Assembly (NCBI RefSeq): GCF_001637205.1
Contig: NZ_LVJH01000002.1
Span: 186,001-250,000 of the forward strand
Direction: 5' to 3'
Origin: Paenibacillus glacialis
Lineage (GTDB): Bacteria > Bacillota > Bacilli > Paenibacillales > Paenibacillaceae
DNA length: 64,000 nt
Position 1 is the stretch's first letter. Every line of letters begins with the position of its first letter. Below are positions 33,720 through 43,150 of the stretch, piece after piece. The notes under the pieces are model-generated. The model had not been told where the DNA came from and ran no database searches. It saw only the letters and a list, made by a program, of their open reading frames with translations. Position numbers and translations under genes: made by a program.

Positions 33720-34673
33720 ATGAATCATTCACCTATTGCTAACCCGTTACTATGGGGAGATAAAAGATTTCATACATGGAATTACGAAATGCACAACCAG
33801 TTTAACGATAAAGTATTCAAAGTCATGCTTGATGCTGGATTTACCTGCCCGAACCGTGATGGTTCCATCGCTAAAGGTGGATGTACCTTCTGTAGTGCAC
33901 GGGGCTCTGGAGATTTTGCCGGAAGTAGACGTGAAGATCTTGTCACTCAATTCAATACCATTCGAGACAAACAACATCAAAAGTGGCCTAATGCACAATA
34001 CATTGGCTACTTCCAAGCTTACACTAACACCTACGCACCTGTTGAGGAGCTAAGAGAATACTTTGAAGTGATTCTAAAGCAACCAGGAGTTGTTGGATTA
34101 TCGATTGCTACTCGTCCAGATTGCCTTCCCGACGATGTAATAGAATATTTAGCAGAACTAAATGAACGTACTTATCTCTGGGTCGAGATGGGACTACAGA
34201 CCATCCACGATTCCACTTCAGAACTTATTAACCGTGCTCATGATACAGCTTGCTATGAAGAAGCTGTCACTAAATTGCGTAAGCACAATATACGTGTGTG
34301 TACTCACATCATTTACGGACTCCCTCAAGAAAGCCATGAGATGATGTTAGAGACGGGTAAAGCGGTAGGCAATATGGATGTCCAAGGTATTAAAATTCAT
34401 TTGCTCCATTTGATGCGTAAGACACCGATGGTGAAGCAATACGAAGCAGGTTTGCTACGCTTCTTAGAAAAGGATGAGTATGTTAAATTAATTGTCGACA
34501 CCTTAGAAATCTTACCTCCTGAAATGATCGTTCACCGTCTAACAGGAGACGCTCCAAGAGATCTCCTCATCGGACCTATGTGGAGCTCCAAGAAATGGGA
34601 AGTTCTTAATGCTTTCGACGCCGAGCTTAAAGCAAGGGATACATGGCAAGGTAAGTATTGGGGGGAAAATTAA
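33720..34673 (+). CDS. ytqA: radical SAM protein YtqA-like (TIGR01212)
   Basis: 317 residues from the ATG at 33720 (AAAAGGAG seven bases upstream; the frame opens at 33684). The cluster-binding cysteines are in CPNRDGSIAKGGCTFCSARGSG, in the CX8-9CX2C spacing of the YtqA/YhcC group; RPDCL, MGLQTIHD and HIIYGLPQE follow. The next gene is YtqB. YtqB is a known tRNA wobble-uridine methyltransferase (MnmM), and the conserved pair has led to the proposal that YtqA acts in the same xnm5s2U pathway. I state that as likely but not certain. Confidence 0.85.
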   Translation: MNHSPIANPLLWGDKRFHTWNYEMHNQFNDKVFKVMLDAGFTCPNRDGSIAKGGCTFCSARGSGDFAGSRREDLVTQFNTIRDKQHQKWPNAQYIGYFQAYTNTYAPVEELREYFEVILKQPGVVGLSIATRPDCLPDDVIEYLAELNERTYLWVEMGLQTIHDSTSELINRAHDTACYEEAVTKLRKHNIRVCTHIIYGLPQESHEMMLETGKAVGNMDVQGIKIHLLHLMRKTPMVKQYEAGLLRFLEKDEYVKLIVDTLEILPPEMIVHRLTGDAPRDLLIGPMWSSKKWEVLNAFDAELKARDTWQGKYWGEN

Positions 34674-34674
34674 G

Positions 34675-35256
34675 ATGGGCTTTCTCTCCGTTCTTAGCTT
34701 TGCCCACAAGTTAGTCACCGAACGACTGCAGCATGGAGGAATCGCTATTGACGCAACCATGGGCACTGGTACTGACACGCTATTCTTGGCAAAAACAGTC
34801 GGACCCAAAGGACATGTCTATGGGTTCGATATTCAAGAAGAGGCTCTTATCCTCACCCAGCAAAGACTAGATCAACATGTACAGTCTGTCATATCGCCAG
34901 TAACCTTAATGCTTCAAAGCCATGCCGATATGCTTACGAGCATTCCACAAGCGGATCACGGCAAACTTGCTGCCATCATGTTCAATCTTGGTTATTTGCC
35001 ATCAAGTGTCTCTAATAAAGAAATAATAACGATGACAGACAGCACCATAACCGCTCTTCAGGCTAGCCTCGAGCTCCTTCGACCAGGAGGCGTTATAACC
35101 ATTGTGTTATATCCTGGACATCCAGGAGGAGATACAGAGTCAACAGTTGTACAAGAATGGGCTTCTACTATTCCACAATCCGTTGCACAATCCATCATTT
35201 ATCGACAGCTACAGCGCTCTGATGCGCCTTTTACTATAGCTATAGAAAAGAAATAA
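34675..35256 (+). CDS. ytqB: class I SAM-dependent methyltransferase YtqB-like (MnmM)
   Basis: 193 residues from the ATG at 34675, one base after the ytqA stop, with GGGGGG upstream; the longer frame to 34609 would overlap ytqA. Motif I IDATMGTGTDTLFLA, motif II VYGFDIQEEAL and motif IV AIMFNLGYLPSS are typical of the rRNA_methylase/YtqB family. In B. subtilis this protein (MnmM) methylates nm5s2U34 to mnm5s2U34 in tRNA. It forms a conserved two-gene unit with ytqA. Confidence 0.9.
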   Translation: MGFLSVLSFAHKLVTERLQHGGIAIDATMGTGTDTLFLAKTVGPKGHVYGFDIQEEALILTQQRLDQHVQSVISPVTLMLQSHADMLTSIPQADHGKLAAIMFNLGYLPSSVSNKEIITMTDSTITALQASLELLRPGGVITIVLYPGHPGGDTESTVVQEWASTIPQSVAQSIIYRQLQRSDAPFTIAIEKK

Positions 35257-35294
35257 GCTGTTAAATTAAGACCACTCGAGAGGATGACAACATT

Positions 35295-36263
35295 ATGATT
35301 AAACCCTATCCATTACAATTTCAACCTGAATTCAAAGAACGTGTCTGGGGAGGAAGAGCTCTAGAACAATTCGGACTCAACTTGCCTGAAGGTCATATTG
35401 GAGAAGGTTGGATGATTGCAGATCATCCGAATGGCACAACCCAGGTGATGAATGGTGAGCTTGCTGGACTTGGACTAGATCAAATTCGTGAGCAATTAGG
35501 TAAAGAATGGCTTGGAAGTAAAGGCTTTTCTGAAGTGAATGGCCGTTTCCCCCTACTTATTAAATTACTTGACTGTAATGATGACTTATCTGTACAAGTC
35601 CACCCTAAAGATGATTATGATGGGTTGCCAAAAGGCGAACTGGGTAAAACTGAAATGTGGTATGTACTTGATGCAAAACCAGGTTCCAAAATCATATATG
35701 GATTAAACGAAGGCGTTACAAGAGAAAGTCTACAACTAGCTTTAACTAATGGCACAGTTACCGACAGTTTAAGAGAAGTACCTGTAGAAGCAGGTGATAC
35801 GTTCTATATTCCTTCCGGTACGGTTCATGCTCTTTGTGCAGGCGTACTTGTAGCAGAGATCCAACAGAACTCAGACACGACATACCGTATCTATGATTAC
35901 AACCGTCCAGGACTCGATGGTAAACCTCGTGATTTGCATATTGAAGATTCCTTGAATGTTATTGCTTATAGCGGTTCAGGGGCTTCTATGATGAAGACAG
36001 ACGCTGTTGTTCCAGGAGAATGGCTCGAACTCGCGAAGTCTCCTTATTTTATCGTTGAGAAGGGTGTGGTGTCCGGCAACTGGTCGTTGACAACTACCCC
36101 TGCAAGCTTTGCTATTCTTGTTATCTGTGAAGGGCAAGGCGCATTGAAATGGGAAGGCGGATCGTTAGACTATACAGCCGGACAATGCTTCCTATTACCT
36201 GCCAATTTACTTCATTATGAACTTGAGGGCAACGCGACTGTTCTACGGACTTATCTTCCTTAA
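35295..36263 (+). CDS. manA: mannose-6-phosphate isomerase, class I
   Basis: 322 residues, the short Bacillus form. Zinc ligands are apparent in VQVHPKDDYD, KTEMWYVLDAKPG and PSGTVHALCAG; the C-terminal cupin follows. It interconverts fructose-6-phosphate and mannose-6-phosphate, feeding GDP-mannose synthesis or mannose catabolism. RBS GAGAGGATG. No other sugar gene adjoins it. Confidence 0.93.
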   Translation: MIKPYPLQFQPEFKERVWGGRALEQFGLNLPEGHIGEGWMIADHPNGTTQVMNGELAGLGLDQIREQLGKEWLGSKGFSEVNGRFPLLIKLLDCNDDLSVQVHPKDDYDGLPKGELGKTEMWYVLDAKPGSKIIYGLNEGVTRESLQLALTNGTVTDSLREVPVEAGDTFYIPSGTVHALCAGVLVAEIQQNSDTTYRIYDYNRPGLDGKPRDLHIEDSLNVIAYSGSGASMMKTDAVVPGEWLELAKSPYFIVEKGVVSGNWSLTTTPASFAILVICEGQGALKWEGGSLDYTAGQCFLLPANLLHYELEGNATVLRTYLP

Positions 36264-36316
36264 TAGTATAGGTATTCAACTGCACTAATAATTGTCATTG
36301 TAAGGGGGGACGTTTG

Positions 36317-37240
36317 TTGGAAAAGCGTTCATTTACGTTATTGAATCGTCAAGGGTTGACTCTTCACATTTACGAGTGGCTTCCCGAGGTCTCTGTCCCA
36401 TTAAAAGGTGTCGTACAAATTGTCCATGGCATGGCCGAGACTGCGGACCGCTATTCGCGGGTGGCTTCAGCTCTTTGTGATTCAGGGTATGGGGTTTACG
36501 CTCATGATCAGCGAGGACATGGCAAGACAGCCAAGAGTATTGAAGATCTTGGAGACTGTGGGGAAGATTGTTTTCACGGAATGTTCAATGACATCCTAGA
36601 ACTGAGTGCTTTACTCAGAGATAAATATGATGGTATACCTCATTATTTATTTGGGCATAGTATGGGGTCATTTCTAACCCAACGAGTCATAGAGCATCAT
36701 AGTGAACAATACTCAGGCTTTATCCTATCTGGGACGAATGGCCCACGTTCAAACCTAGGCTTAGCCGAGAGTGTAGCTCAGATTCAGATAAGACTCCAAG
36801 GTGCACCCCACCATAGTCTCTTGCTAAATGCATTGGTATTTGGACGATATAACAAACACATATCACCTGTTCGTACCCCATTCGACTGGTTATCTCGTGA
36901 TGAGGATGAAGTCGATAAATATATACAAGATCCTTACTGTGGTGAGGTCTGTACAGCTGGATTCTTTCGTGACTTTTTCGGATTATTACGAGACATTCAG
37001 AAACCAAGCAGTTATCGTAAAATCCAAAAAGACAAACCGATCTATTTATTTGCAGGTGATCAAGATCCTGTTGGATCGTACGGGAAGGGCGTCACTCGTC
37101 TTTATCAAATATACCTTAAATTAGGGATAAGCGATGTCGAGTGCCGACTGTATCCTGGTGGAAGACATGAGATGCTCAACGAAACCAATCGTGACGAAGT
37201 GACATCTGATCTGCTCAATTGGTTGGCACGACACACCTAA
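36317..37240 (+). CDS. alpha/beta hydrolase, monoacylglycerol-lipase-like
   Basis: About 307 residues from a TTG (36317, GGGGGG seven bases upstream; TTG 36314 is alternative). Nucleophile elbow in LFGHSMGSFLTQR (GHSMG); catalytic acid AGDQDPVGSYG; histidine in YPGGRHEMLNE. VVQIVHGMAETADRY is the oxyanion-side strand. These features mark the lysophospholipase/monoglyceride lipase family (Hydrolase_4). Not secreted. Same strand as manA with 50 bases between. Confidence 0.88.
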   Translation: MEKRSFTLLNRQGLTLHIYEWLPEVSVPLKGVVQIVHGMAETADRYSRVASALCDSGYGVYAHDQRGHGKTAKSIEDLGDCGEDCFHGMFNDILELSALLRDKYDGIPHYLFGHSMGSFLTQRVIEHHSEQYSGFILSGTNGPRSNLGLAESVAQIQIRLQGAPHHSLLLNALVFGRYNKHISPVRTPFDWLSRDEDEVDKYIQDPYCGEVCTAGFFRDFFGLLRDIQKPSSYRKIQKDKPIYLFAGDQDPVGSYGKGVTRLYQIYLKLGISDVECRLYPGGRHEMLNETNRDEVTSDLLNWLARHT

Positions 37241-37253
37241 ATAATAACAAACT

Positions 37254-37292
37254 AAAAGGCTATCTAGTCCATTGCGGACCAGATAGCCTTTT
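37254..37292. terminator. bidirectional terminator
   Basis: AAAAGGCTATCTAGTCC / GGACCAGATAGCCTTTT, near-perfect 17-bp arms between the hydrolase and the converging radical SAM gene. Confidence 0.85.
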
Positions 37293-37323
37293 GATTATTC
37301 TCGAGAAAAGATTCTTTTGTAGC

Positions 37324-39102
37324 TTACAGCAATGCTGCTGGTTCTAGCTTGTACGTAAACCATCGTGGACGCTCCGTCTTATCTTGTTGATATAGAACAA
37401 TCAACAAGGTCTGCTGATCACTTCGGTCGGATAACGACGTGTCATCTTCTTTCAACAACTCATCCAAATCGAATGGGAGTACATCCATCACAGCATGTTT
37501 CTGTAGTCCACGCTCATCTAACTGAAGTGCTGCAAATTCGGCAGATACTCGCTCTGGATGTTCTGCAAGAGTCTTCATGAATACCGACCATTTATCTTTG
37601 GTTAATCGTGCATCCCACCAGATCGTACGTGGTTTATATTTGTGATTCATGAAATAATCTAATTTCATCAAGCCTAATATAACGTCCATCCGTCGAACGC
37701 CTCGGAATTCAAGGAACTTATGAAGACGTAAGAACAGATCCTCTAGTTGATGACCTATCTTCTGCCACCCTTGTCCTTCCCAGTAATCACCGAAGTCCTG
37801 GAAGAAATCAAATGGAGAGTCAAATTCATTCTTCATAAGATACTTCAACGTGTGATCCATTCGATGCGCATTCCAGAACTTCTCAAGAACATCCTCAAGT
37901 CGTTTCAAGTGGATAATATCAGCAAACGAGAGCTTATTACTACTTAATATTTCATAAGGTGCGTATTCCATATATTTATACTCATATTTGTCCGCATCAA
38001 CTCGTAGTCCCGTCCCACGCAACATTTTGAGAAATCCTAGTTGTAATTCTTCGGGTTCCATTGCAAATACATCATTGAACGTCTTCCGGAATGTATCATA
38101 ATCCTCATCCGGTAATCCAGCAATAAGATCGAGATGTTGGTCGATGTTCCCGGAGGCTTTAATTGTATTAACAGTACGAGATAACTTCGTGAAATTCTGA
38201 CGACGTTTAACTAGTTCATTCGTCACATCGTTCGTAGATTGTACGCCAATCTCGAAGCGGAATATCCCTGGAGGGGCATTTGCTGCTAAATATTCTAGCA
38301 CTTCAGGTCGCATAATATCAGCCGTAATCTCGAACTGAAATACACATCCCCTATGGTTCTCAATAATAAATTCAAACATTTCCATAGCGTAGTTACGATT
38401 AATGTTGAACGTTCGATCTAGGAATTTGATAATCTTCGCACCGTGATCGATCAAATACGTAATATCCGACTTCACACGTTCAATATCATAATAACGTACA
38501 CCAACTTCAATACTGGATAGGCAAAATTGGCAGTTAAATGGACATCCCCTACTCGTCTCGAAATAAACAATACGTTTGCCTAAATCCGGGATATCCTCGG
38601 CGAATCGATACGGTGACGGGAGCGTATTTAAATCGATCTTCGGGCGTCCAGGATTGATAATGATCTCCTCGCCTTTACGGTAGGATGTACCATATACGAA
38701 ATGGAATTTCCGATCACCCTCGATGGTCTGTAGCAGGTGGTGTAGCGTCTCTTCTCCGTCGCCCATAACGATGTGATCAACGTTCTTAATACGTTCCATC
38801 CAATGTTGTGTATCATAGGACACTTCTGGTCCACCTAGTACAATGGTTACCTCAGGCATAACTTGTTTAACAATATCGACAACCTTGATGGTCTCTTCAA
38901 TATTCCAAATGTAACAAGAGAACCCAATGACATCAGGCTTCCTTTGATATAGATCAGATACAATATTCATCACAGGGTCTTTGATCGTATATTCAGCAAG
39001 TTCAATATCGAACTCTTTCTCGCTATATGCTTTTAACAATCGAATCGCAAGAGACGTATGAATATATTTGGCATTTAATGTAGACAAAACGACTTTCATC
39101 AT
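37324..39102 (-). CDS. B12-binding-domain radical SAM protein (DUF4080)
   Basis: 592 residues. The N-terminal ~140 residues form the cobalamin-binding-type domain (VIGFSCYIWNIEET, VLGGPEVSYD). The radical SAM cluster site ETSRGCPFNCQFCLSS is near residue 185. A long C-terminal DUF4080-type domain follows. This architecture is common in Firmicutes but its substrate is unknown. A B12 salvage/assembly operon lies in the same window. RBS is weak. Confidence 0.82.
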   Translation of the reverse strand: MMKVVLSTLNAKYIHTSLAIRLLKAYSEKEFDIELAEYTIKDPVMNIVSDLYQRKPDVIGFSCYIWNIEETIKVVDIVKQVMPEVTIVLGGPEVSYDTQHWMERIKNVDHIVMGDGEETLHHLLQTIEGDRKFHFVYGTSYRKGEEIIINPGRPKIDLNTLPSPYRFAEDIPDLGKRIVYFETSRGCPFNCQFCLSSIEVGVRYYDIERVKSDITYLIDHGAKIIKFLDRTFNINRNYAMEMFEFIIENHRGCVFQFEITADIMRPEVLEYLAANAPPGIFRFEIGVQSTNDVTNELVKRRQNFTKLSRTVNTIKASGNIDQHLDLIAGLPDEDYDTFRKTFNDVFAMEPEELQLGFLKMLRGTGLRVDADKYEYKYMEYAPYEILSSNKLSFADIIHLKRLEDVLEKFWNAHRMDHTLKYLMKNEFDSPFDFFQDFGDYWEGQGWQKIGHQLEDLFLRLHKFLEFRGVRRMDVILGLMKLDYFMNHKYKPRTIWWDARLTKDKWSVFMKTLAEHPERVSAEFAALQLDERGLQKHAVMDVLPFDLDELLKEDDTSLSDRSDQQTLLIVLYQQDKTERPRWFTYKLEPAALL

Positions 39103-39117
39103 TCACACAACTTTCTT

Positions 39118-40986
39118 TTATTCATCATCATCTGTGTATTCGTCATGATTCTGATTTTGAAAAAAATCAAGAAATGGCTTCCCGTATTTACGGAATTTCA
39201 CTTCTCCGACACCTTTTATATTCAGAATTTGTGACTCTGTCTGTGGACATACAACACTCATTTCACGCAATGTTGCATCATTAAAAATAATGTAAGAAGG
39301 TACATGTTCCTTACCCGCTAGCTCACGTCTAACGAGACGTAATTGTTCAAATATCGTCTCGTTAACCGCAGAAGGCGAAATATCTCGACTTCTTGTTCTA
39401 CCATAACCTCCTGAAGCTATTCCACTCGTCCGTGTAGGACGTGCAACTCGCTGCATGACCTGTCGTTGGCCTTTCAGTACGTCTCCAGCCAAAGGCTGAA
39501 GCTTTAGTACTGGATATTGTCCTTCAGAGAGAGATAAATAACCGTCTGAAGCCATCACGTTGATCACTTCAGAGATTTCTTTTTCAGTCCGATTGGACAT
39601 CGCTCCATACGTGGATAAACTTTCAAAACCGTACTGCAATACTTTCTTGTTACGAGATCCTTTGAGCACGGACGCAACCATGGATACACCGAACCGCTCA
39701 CGCATCCGATGGATGCAGGAGAATATCTTCTGAGCATCAATGGTCATATCGACAAGCTCCCTCTCATCCGTACAGGAACTGCATGTACCACAAGGGTTGC
39801 CTTCATGAACTTCCCCAAAATAATCTAACATCGCATTACGTAAGCAACGATTGGTATAACAATAGTCTAACATTTGCTGTAGCTTTCGGTAATCGTTATG
39901 TCTTCGTTCATCATCTAGTTGATTCTGCTCAATTAGAAACTTTTGAGTCATGATATCCTGACCGCTGAACAGCAGGATACATTGACTCGGTTCACCATCA
40001 CGTCCTGCGCGGCCAGCTTCCTGTACGTATGCTTCCATATTCTTTGGCATACTGTAGTGGATTACATAACGCACGTTAGATTTATCAATACCCATTCCGA
40101 ATGCGTTGGTAGCCACGATAACCCGGATATCATCATACAGGAAACCTTCCTGACTCGCTGCTCGTTCGATATCACTCATTCCCGCATGATAACGACCTAC
40201 AGCAATGCCAGCACTCTGAAGACGTTCATATAATTGATCAACATCTTTACGTGTCGCTGCATAGATGATGCCTGTCTCATGCGCATGCTCAGCCGTATAT
40301 GTCATAACGTACTCTCGCTTGTTCTCACCCCGCAGTACTGACATCGCCAGATTATCGCGTCCCAGACCTGTAACGAATACCTGTGGCTCTTGAAGACGCA
40401 AGAGCTTTACAATATCGTCCATAACTTCTGGCGTAGCCGTTGCCGTGAATGCAGCTACAATAGGCCGTTGAGAAAGCCCTTCTACAAATGGAGCAACCGA
40501 AAGGTAACTTGTCCGGAAATCATGTCCCCATTGAGATACACAGTGTGCTTCATCTACGGCTATACAAGAAATCGGAAGATAAGACATTTGTTCACGAAAC
40601 CAATCCAATTCCAACCGTTCTGGTGCAACATACAGCAACTTCAGATCACCCTGTGCAGCGGCTCGGATTCGATCATTGACTTCCTTTCCACTAAGCGTAC
40701 TGTTAATGAACGCTGCAGAAATGCCCGCTGTAGTGAGCGCATCTACTTGGTCCTTCATTAACGAGATCAGTGGGGATACGACTAACGTAAGTCCAGGGAG
40801 CATCAAAGCTGGAATTTGATAACAGATGGACTTCCCTCCACCTGTCGGCATGATCCCTAATGTATCTCTGCTATCTAGTAAGCTTGTGACAATATTTCTT
40901 TGGTCTTCACGGAAATCCGGATAACCATAATATTTCTGCAGATAATTCTGCGCTCGATCCAATGTCATAGATTCCATTATCATCAT
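39118..40986 (-). CDS. recQ: ATP-dependent DNA helicase RecQ
   Basis: 622 residues. Walker A MPTGGGKSICYQIPAL, DEAH box CIAVDEAHCVSQWGHDFR, RecQ motif VVSPLISLMKDQVDAL, ATNAFGMGIDKSNVRYVIHYSMP, zinc-binding Cys (CRNAMLDYFGE...CGTCSSC) and an HRDC domain near the C-terminus (LNIKGVGEVKFRKYG). It unwinds DNA during recombination and repair. It is 16 bases upstream of the B12 radical SAM gene. Confidence 0.97.
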   Translation of the reverse strand: MMIMESMTLDRAQNYLQKYYGYPDFREDQRNIVTSLLDSRDTLGIMPTGGGKSICYQIPALMLPGLTLVVSPLISLMKDQVDALTTAGISAAFINSTLSGKEVNDRIRAAAQGDLKLLYVAPERLELDWFREQMSYLPISCIAVDEAHCVSQWGHDFRTSYLSVAPFVEGLSQRPIVAAFTATATPEVMDDIVKLLRLQEPQVFVTGLGRDNLAMSVLRGENKREYVMTYTAEHAHETGIIYAATRKDVDQLYERLQSAGIAVGRYHAGMSDIERAASQEGFLYDDIRVIVATNAFGMGIDKSNVRYVIHYSMPKNMEAYVQEAGRAGRDGEPSQCILLFSGQDIMTQKFLIEQNQLDDERRHNDYRKLQQMLDYCYTNRCLRNAMLDYFGEVHEGNPCGTCSSCTDERELVDMTIDAQKIFSCIHRMRERFGVSMVASVLKGSRNKKVLQYGFESLSTYGAMSNRTEKEISEVINVMASDGYLSLSEGQYPVLKLQPLAGDVLKGQRQVMQRVARPTRTSGIASGGYGRTRSRDISPSAVNETIFEQLRLVRRELAGKEHVPSYIIFNDATLREMSVVCPQTESQILNIKGVGEVKFRKYGKPFLDFFQNQNHDEYTDDDE

Positions 40987-41164
40987 TTATACTCCTCAAT
41001 ACACTTAATACACCAATAATAAATCTATCTGTAATACAAGTTTACTGGGCTTTGATCGAATGAGCAACCCAAGTGGAGTGATATGACTTTCTCTATCGTA
41101 GCATTGCACCATCACACATGGTATTATTGGACAGGAAACCACATGAGGATGGAGAATTCATGAA

Positions 41165-42136
41165 ATGAAGAATAAACAGCGTTCTGGCCAAGGCCAACAA
41201 CAATCTTTTAATAAAAAAACTAAATCTAACGCAACACATCGTGATAGTGCATCTAATAACAAACAATATACAGTTAAAGAAAGCTCCGAACTATTAGCAT
41301 TTTTATTAAGTACGCTATCAAAAGTCGGACGTAACTCTGTTAAATCTATGTTAGCTCGTGGACAAATCTTTGTGAATGGCAAAGCAGTTACTGCATATAA
41401 TTTCCCACTTCAGCCCGGCAACACAGTAACCGTTTCTAAAGATAAGATTATAGAAGAAACCCCACTTGTAGGGCTCCGTATTCTGCACGAGGATGATGAT
41501 ATTATCGTTGTATACAAGGAGGCAGGGTTACTATCCGTCGCTGCTTCGCAGGAAGATGAGCTCACAGCTTATCGTCAACTAACGGCACATGTCCGAGAAA
41601 AAAATCAAAGCAGCCGTATATTTGTCGTGCATCGTCTTGACCGCGATACGTCAGGTGTTATGATGTTCGCCAAGAAAGAGGACGTGAAGAAGAAGCTTCA
41701 GGACTCGTGGCAGGATATGGTCAAAGAGCGTACTTATATTGCATTGGTTGAAGGGAAAATCAAGAAAACGGAGGGTACGATTAAATCCTGGCTGAAAGAA
41801 AGTAGCACCTTAAAAATGTATTCCAGTCCCCATCCCAATAACGGCCAGCTAGCGATTACACATTATAAAACAGTACAAACCAATAGCTATTTCTCTCTGC
41901 TTGAAGTGAATCTCGAAACAGGAAGAAAGAATCAAATTCGCGTACACATGGAGGATATTGGTCATCCAATCGCTAGTGATAAGAAATATGGTGCAAAGAC
42001 CAGAAGCTTAGGAAGACTTGGTCTTCACGCACAAGTATTAGCTTTTGAACACCCTACAACAGGTGAAGTCATGACCTTTAAAACAGAAATTCCCAAGACA
42101 TTCCAAAATCCTTTCAAAGACGCTCCCACCCCATAA
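41165..42136 (+). CDS. RluA-family pseudouridine synthase with S4 domain
   Basis: 323 residues. Lys/Gln-rich N-terminus, S4 RNA-binding domain (FLLSTLSKVGRNSVKSMLARGQIFVNGKAV), then the catalytic motif FVVHRLDRDTSGVMMFAK with the invariant Asp, and QIRVHMEDIGHPIASDKKYG. It isomerises uridine in rRNA or tRNA; the target position is not predictable. Its own terminator follows. Confidence 0.9.
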   Translation: MKNKQRSGQGQQQSFNKKTKSNATHRDSASNNKQYTVKESSELLAFLLSTLSKVGRNSVKSMLARGQIFVNGKAVTAYNFPLQPGNTVTVSKDKIIEETPLVGLRILHEDDDIIVVYKEAGLLSVAASQEDELTAYRQLTAHVREKNQSSRIFVVHRLDRDTSGVMMFAKKEDVKKKLQDSWQDMVKERTYIALVEGKIKKTEGTIKSWLKESSTLKMYSSPHPNNGQLAITHYKTVQTNSYFSLLEVNLETGRKNQIRVHMEDIGHPIASDKKYGAKTRSLGRLGLHAQVLAFEHPTTGEVMTFKTEIPKTFQNPFKDAPTP

Positions 42137-42166
42137 CGAGGCAGCATATTTATATGCTATGAGGAC

Positions 42167-42217
42167 AAGAACCTGGTCTATATTCATCCTACTTGGATAA
42201 GTATAGACCAGGTTCTT
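42167..42217 (+). terminator. terminator of the RluA-like gene
   Basis: AAGAACCTGGTCTATA / TATAGACCAGGTTCTT, 16-bp arms, followed by TATTTATAT on the plus strand. Confidence 0.8.
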
Positions 42218-42304
42218 TATTTATATATTTCCTAAAATATTTATATCCATCATTCATGAAATCAAACCAGGACATGAGCATATGCAGAAAAAAATTAAAA
42301 CCAC

Positions 42305-42332
42305 TTGCTTTTCTTATTAATCCCAGTATAAT
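42305..42332 (+). promoter_or_regulatory. sigma-A promoter for a small-protein gene
   Basis: TTGCTT, 16 bases, perfect TATAAT, about 45 bases before the gene at 42375. Confidence 0.55.
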
Positions 42333-42374
42333 ACTTGGTATAAACTCAAGTTCAAATAAAGGAGATACCTAATC

Positions 42375-42713
42375 ATGAATATAACTCCAACTTTATATGC
42401 TTCATTGTGGACAGATGATTATTTGGATCTTCTTAATTATGCTAAGCAAATAGGAGATCTTTCGTGGCAAGAAGAAATTATCACTAAGTTGACTTGCACT
42501 ACTGAGGAAGCCTTACAGGCCCTCATTCAAGATGAGGAAAGAGCCGTGTTATGGATTGAATTCGATGCTATTAACGATAAGCTTCTTGAAATATTTGAAC
42601 AAATGGAACATGCGAAGGATGACGCTGAGCAACTGCGTTTGACGGAGAAAATGTGGGATTTGAAACTTCAGAGGGTTAATCTTCATCACAAAATTAGAGC
42701 CATAAATAACTAA
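42375..42713 (+). CDS. small IDEAL-like protein (paralogue 1)
   Basis: 112 residues, RBS AAAGGAG. Residues ~10-40 (LWTDDYLDLLNYAKQIGDLSWQEEIITKL) are a helix-turn-helix hairpin reminiscent of the IDEAL domain (for example ALDLGD-type repeats). The remaining acidic helical part (EEALQALIQDEERAVLWIEFD...KDDAEQLRLTEKMWDLKLQRVN) looks like a coiled coil. It shares its first 30 residues with the next small gene and is preceded by its own promoter. Function unknown. Confidence 0.6.
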   Translation: MNITPTLYASLWTDDYLDLLNYAKQIGDLSWQEEIITKLTCTTEEALQALIQDEERAVLWIEFDAINDKLLEIFEQMEHAKDDAEQLRLTEKMWDLKLQRVNLHHKIRAINN

Positions 42714-42877
42714 AATAGGCATGCAGTTGACTGCTCTGCCAGACTCATTATGGGTTACTTCTGAATTTAATAAGCTATACTATCACTTTCTAATTTCATT
42801 TGAGAAACATTATCAATTAGAAGATGAATATGGTACAATAATGTTCGAATCCACTTTGATGAAAAGGAGTCGAACAT

Positions 42878-43066
42878 ATGAAGACTGTATCGGCACAGCA
42901 GGCCTCTTTGCAAATTGATGACTATTTGGATCTACTAAATTTCGCAAAAAAAATAGAAGATCTCAAATGGCAGAAAGAGATTATCCGCAAACTTAAAAGA
43001 ATGAACGATTCCGCTTCATCTCCTAAAACATATGATTATGAGTCCAATCCCATACAACACCTATAG
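42878..43066 (+). CDS. small IDEAL-like protein (paralogue 2)
   Basis: 62 residues, RBS AAAAGGAG eight bases upstream. The DDYLDLLNFAKKIEDLKWQKEIIRKL part is about 65-70% identical over the first ~28 residues to the preceding gene, but the C-terminal helical part is missing, leaving only a short polar tail. The two genes probably arose by duplication and loss. Convergent with the rhodanese gene. Function unknown. Confidence 0.55.
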   Translation: MKTVSAQQASLQIDDYLDLLNFAKKIEDLKWQKEIIRKLKRMNDSASSPKTYDYESNPIQHL

Positions 43067-43096
43067 ATACTTACGCACTTCTAAATATGTTAATCT

Positions 43097-43140
43097 CACA
43101 ATAAAGGGCTACCGAAATCATTCGGTAGCCCTTTATTGTG
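43097..43140. terminator. bidirectional terminator
   Basis: CACAATAAAGGGCTACCGAA and TTCGGTAGCCCTTTATTGTG are perfect 20-bp arms with a 4-base loop, between convergent genes. Confidence 0.9.
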
Positions 43141-43150
43141 TTAAGTGTAC

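Noticed and set aside
42721-42918. 65-residue frame between the two small paralogues
   Set aside because: No ribosome binding site and it overlaps the start of the second paralogue, which has a strong one; the region looks like upstream sequence for that gene.
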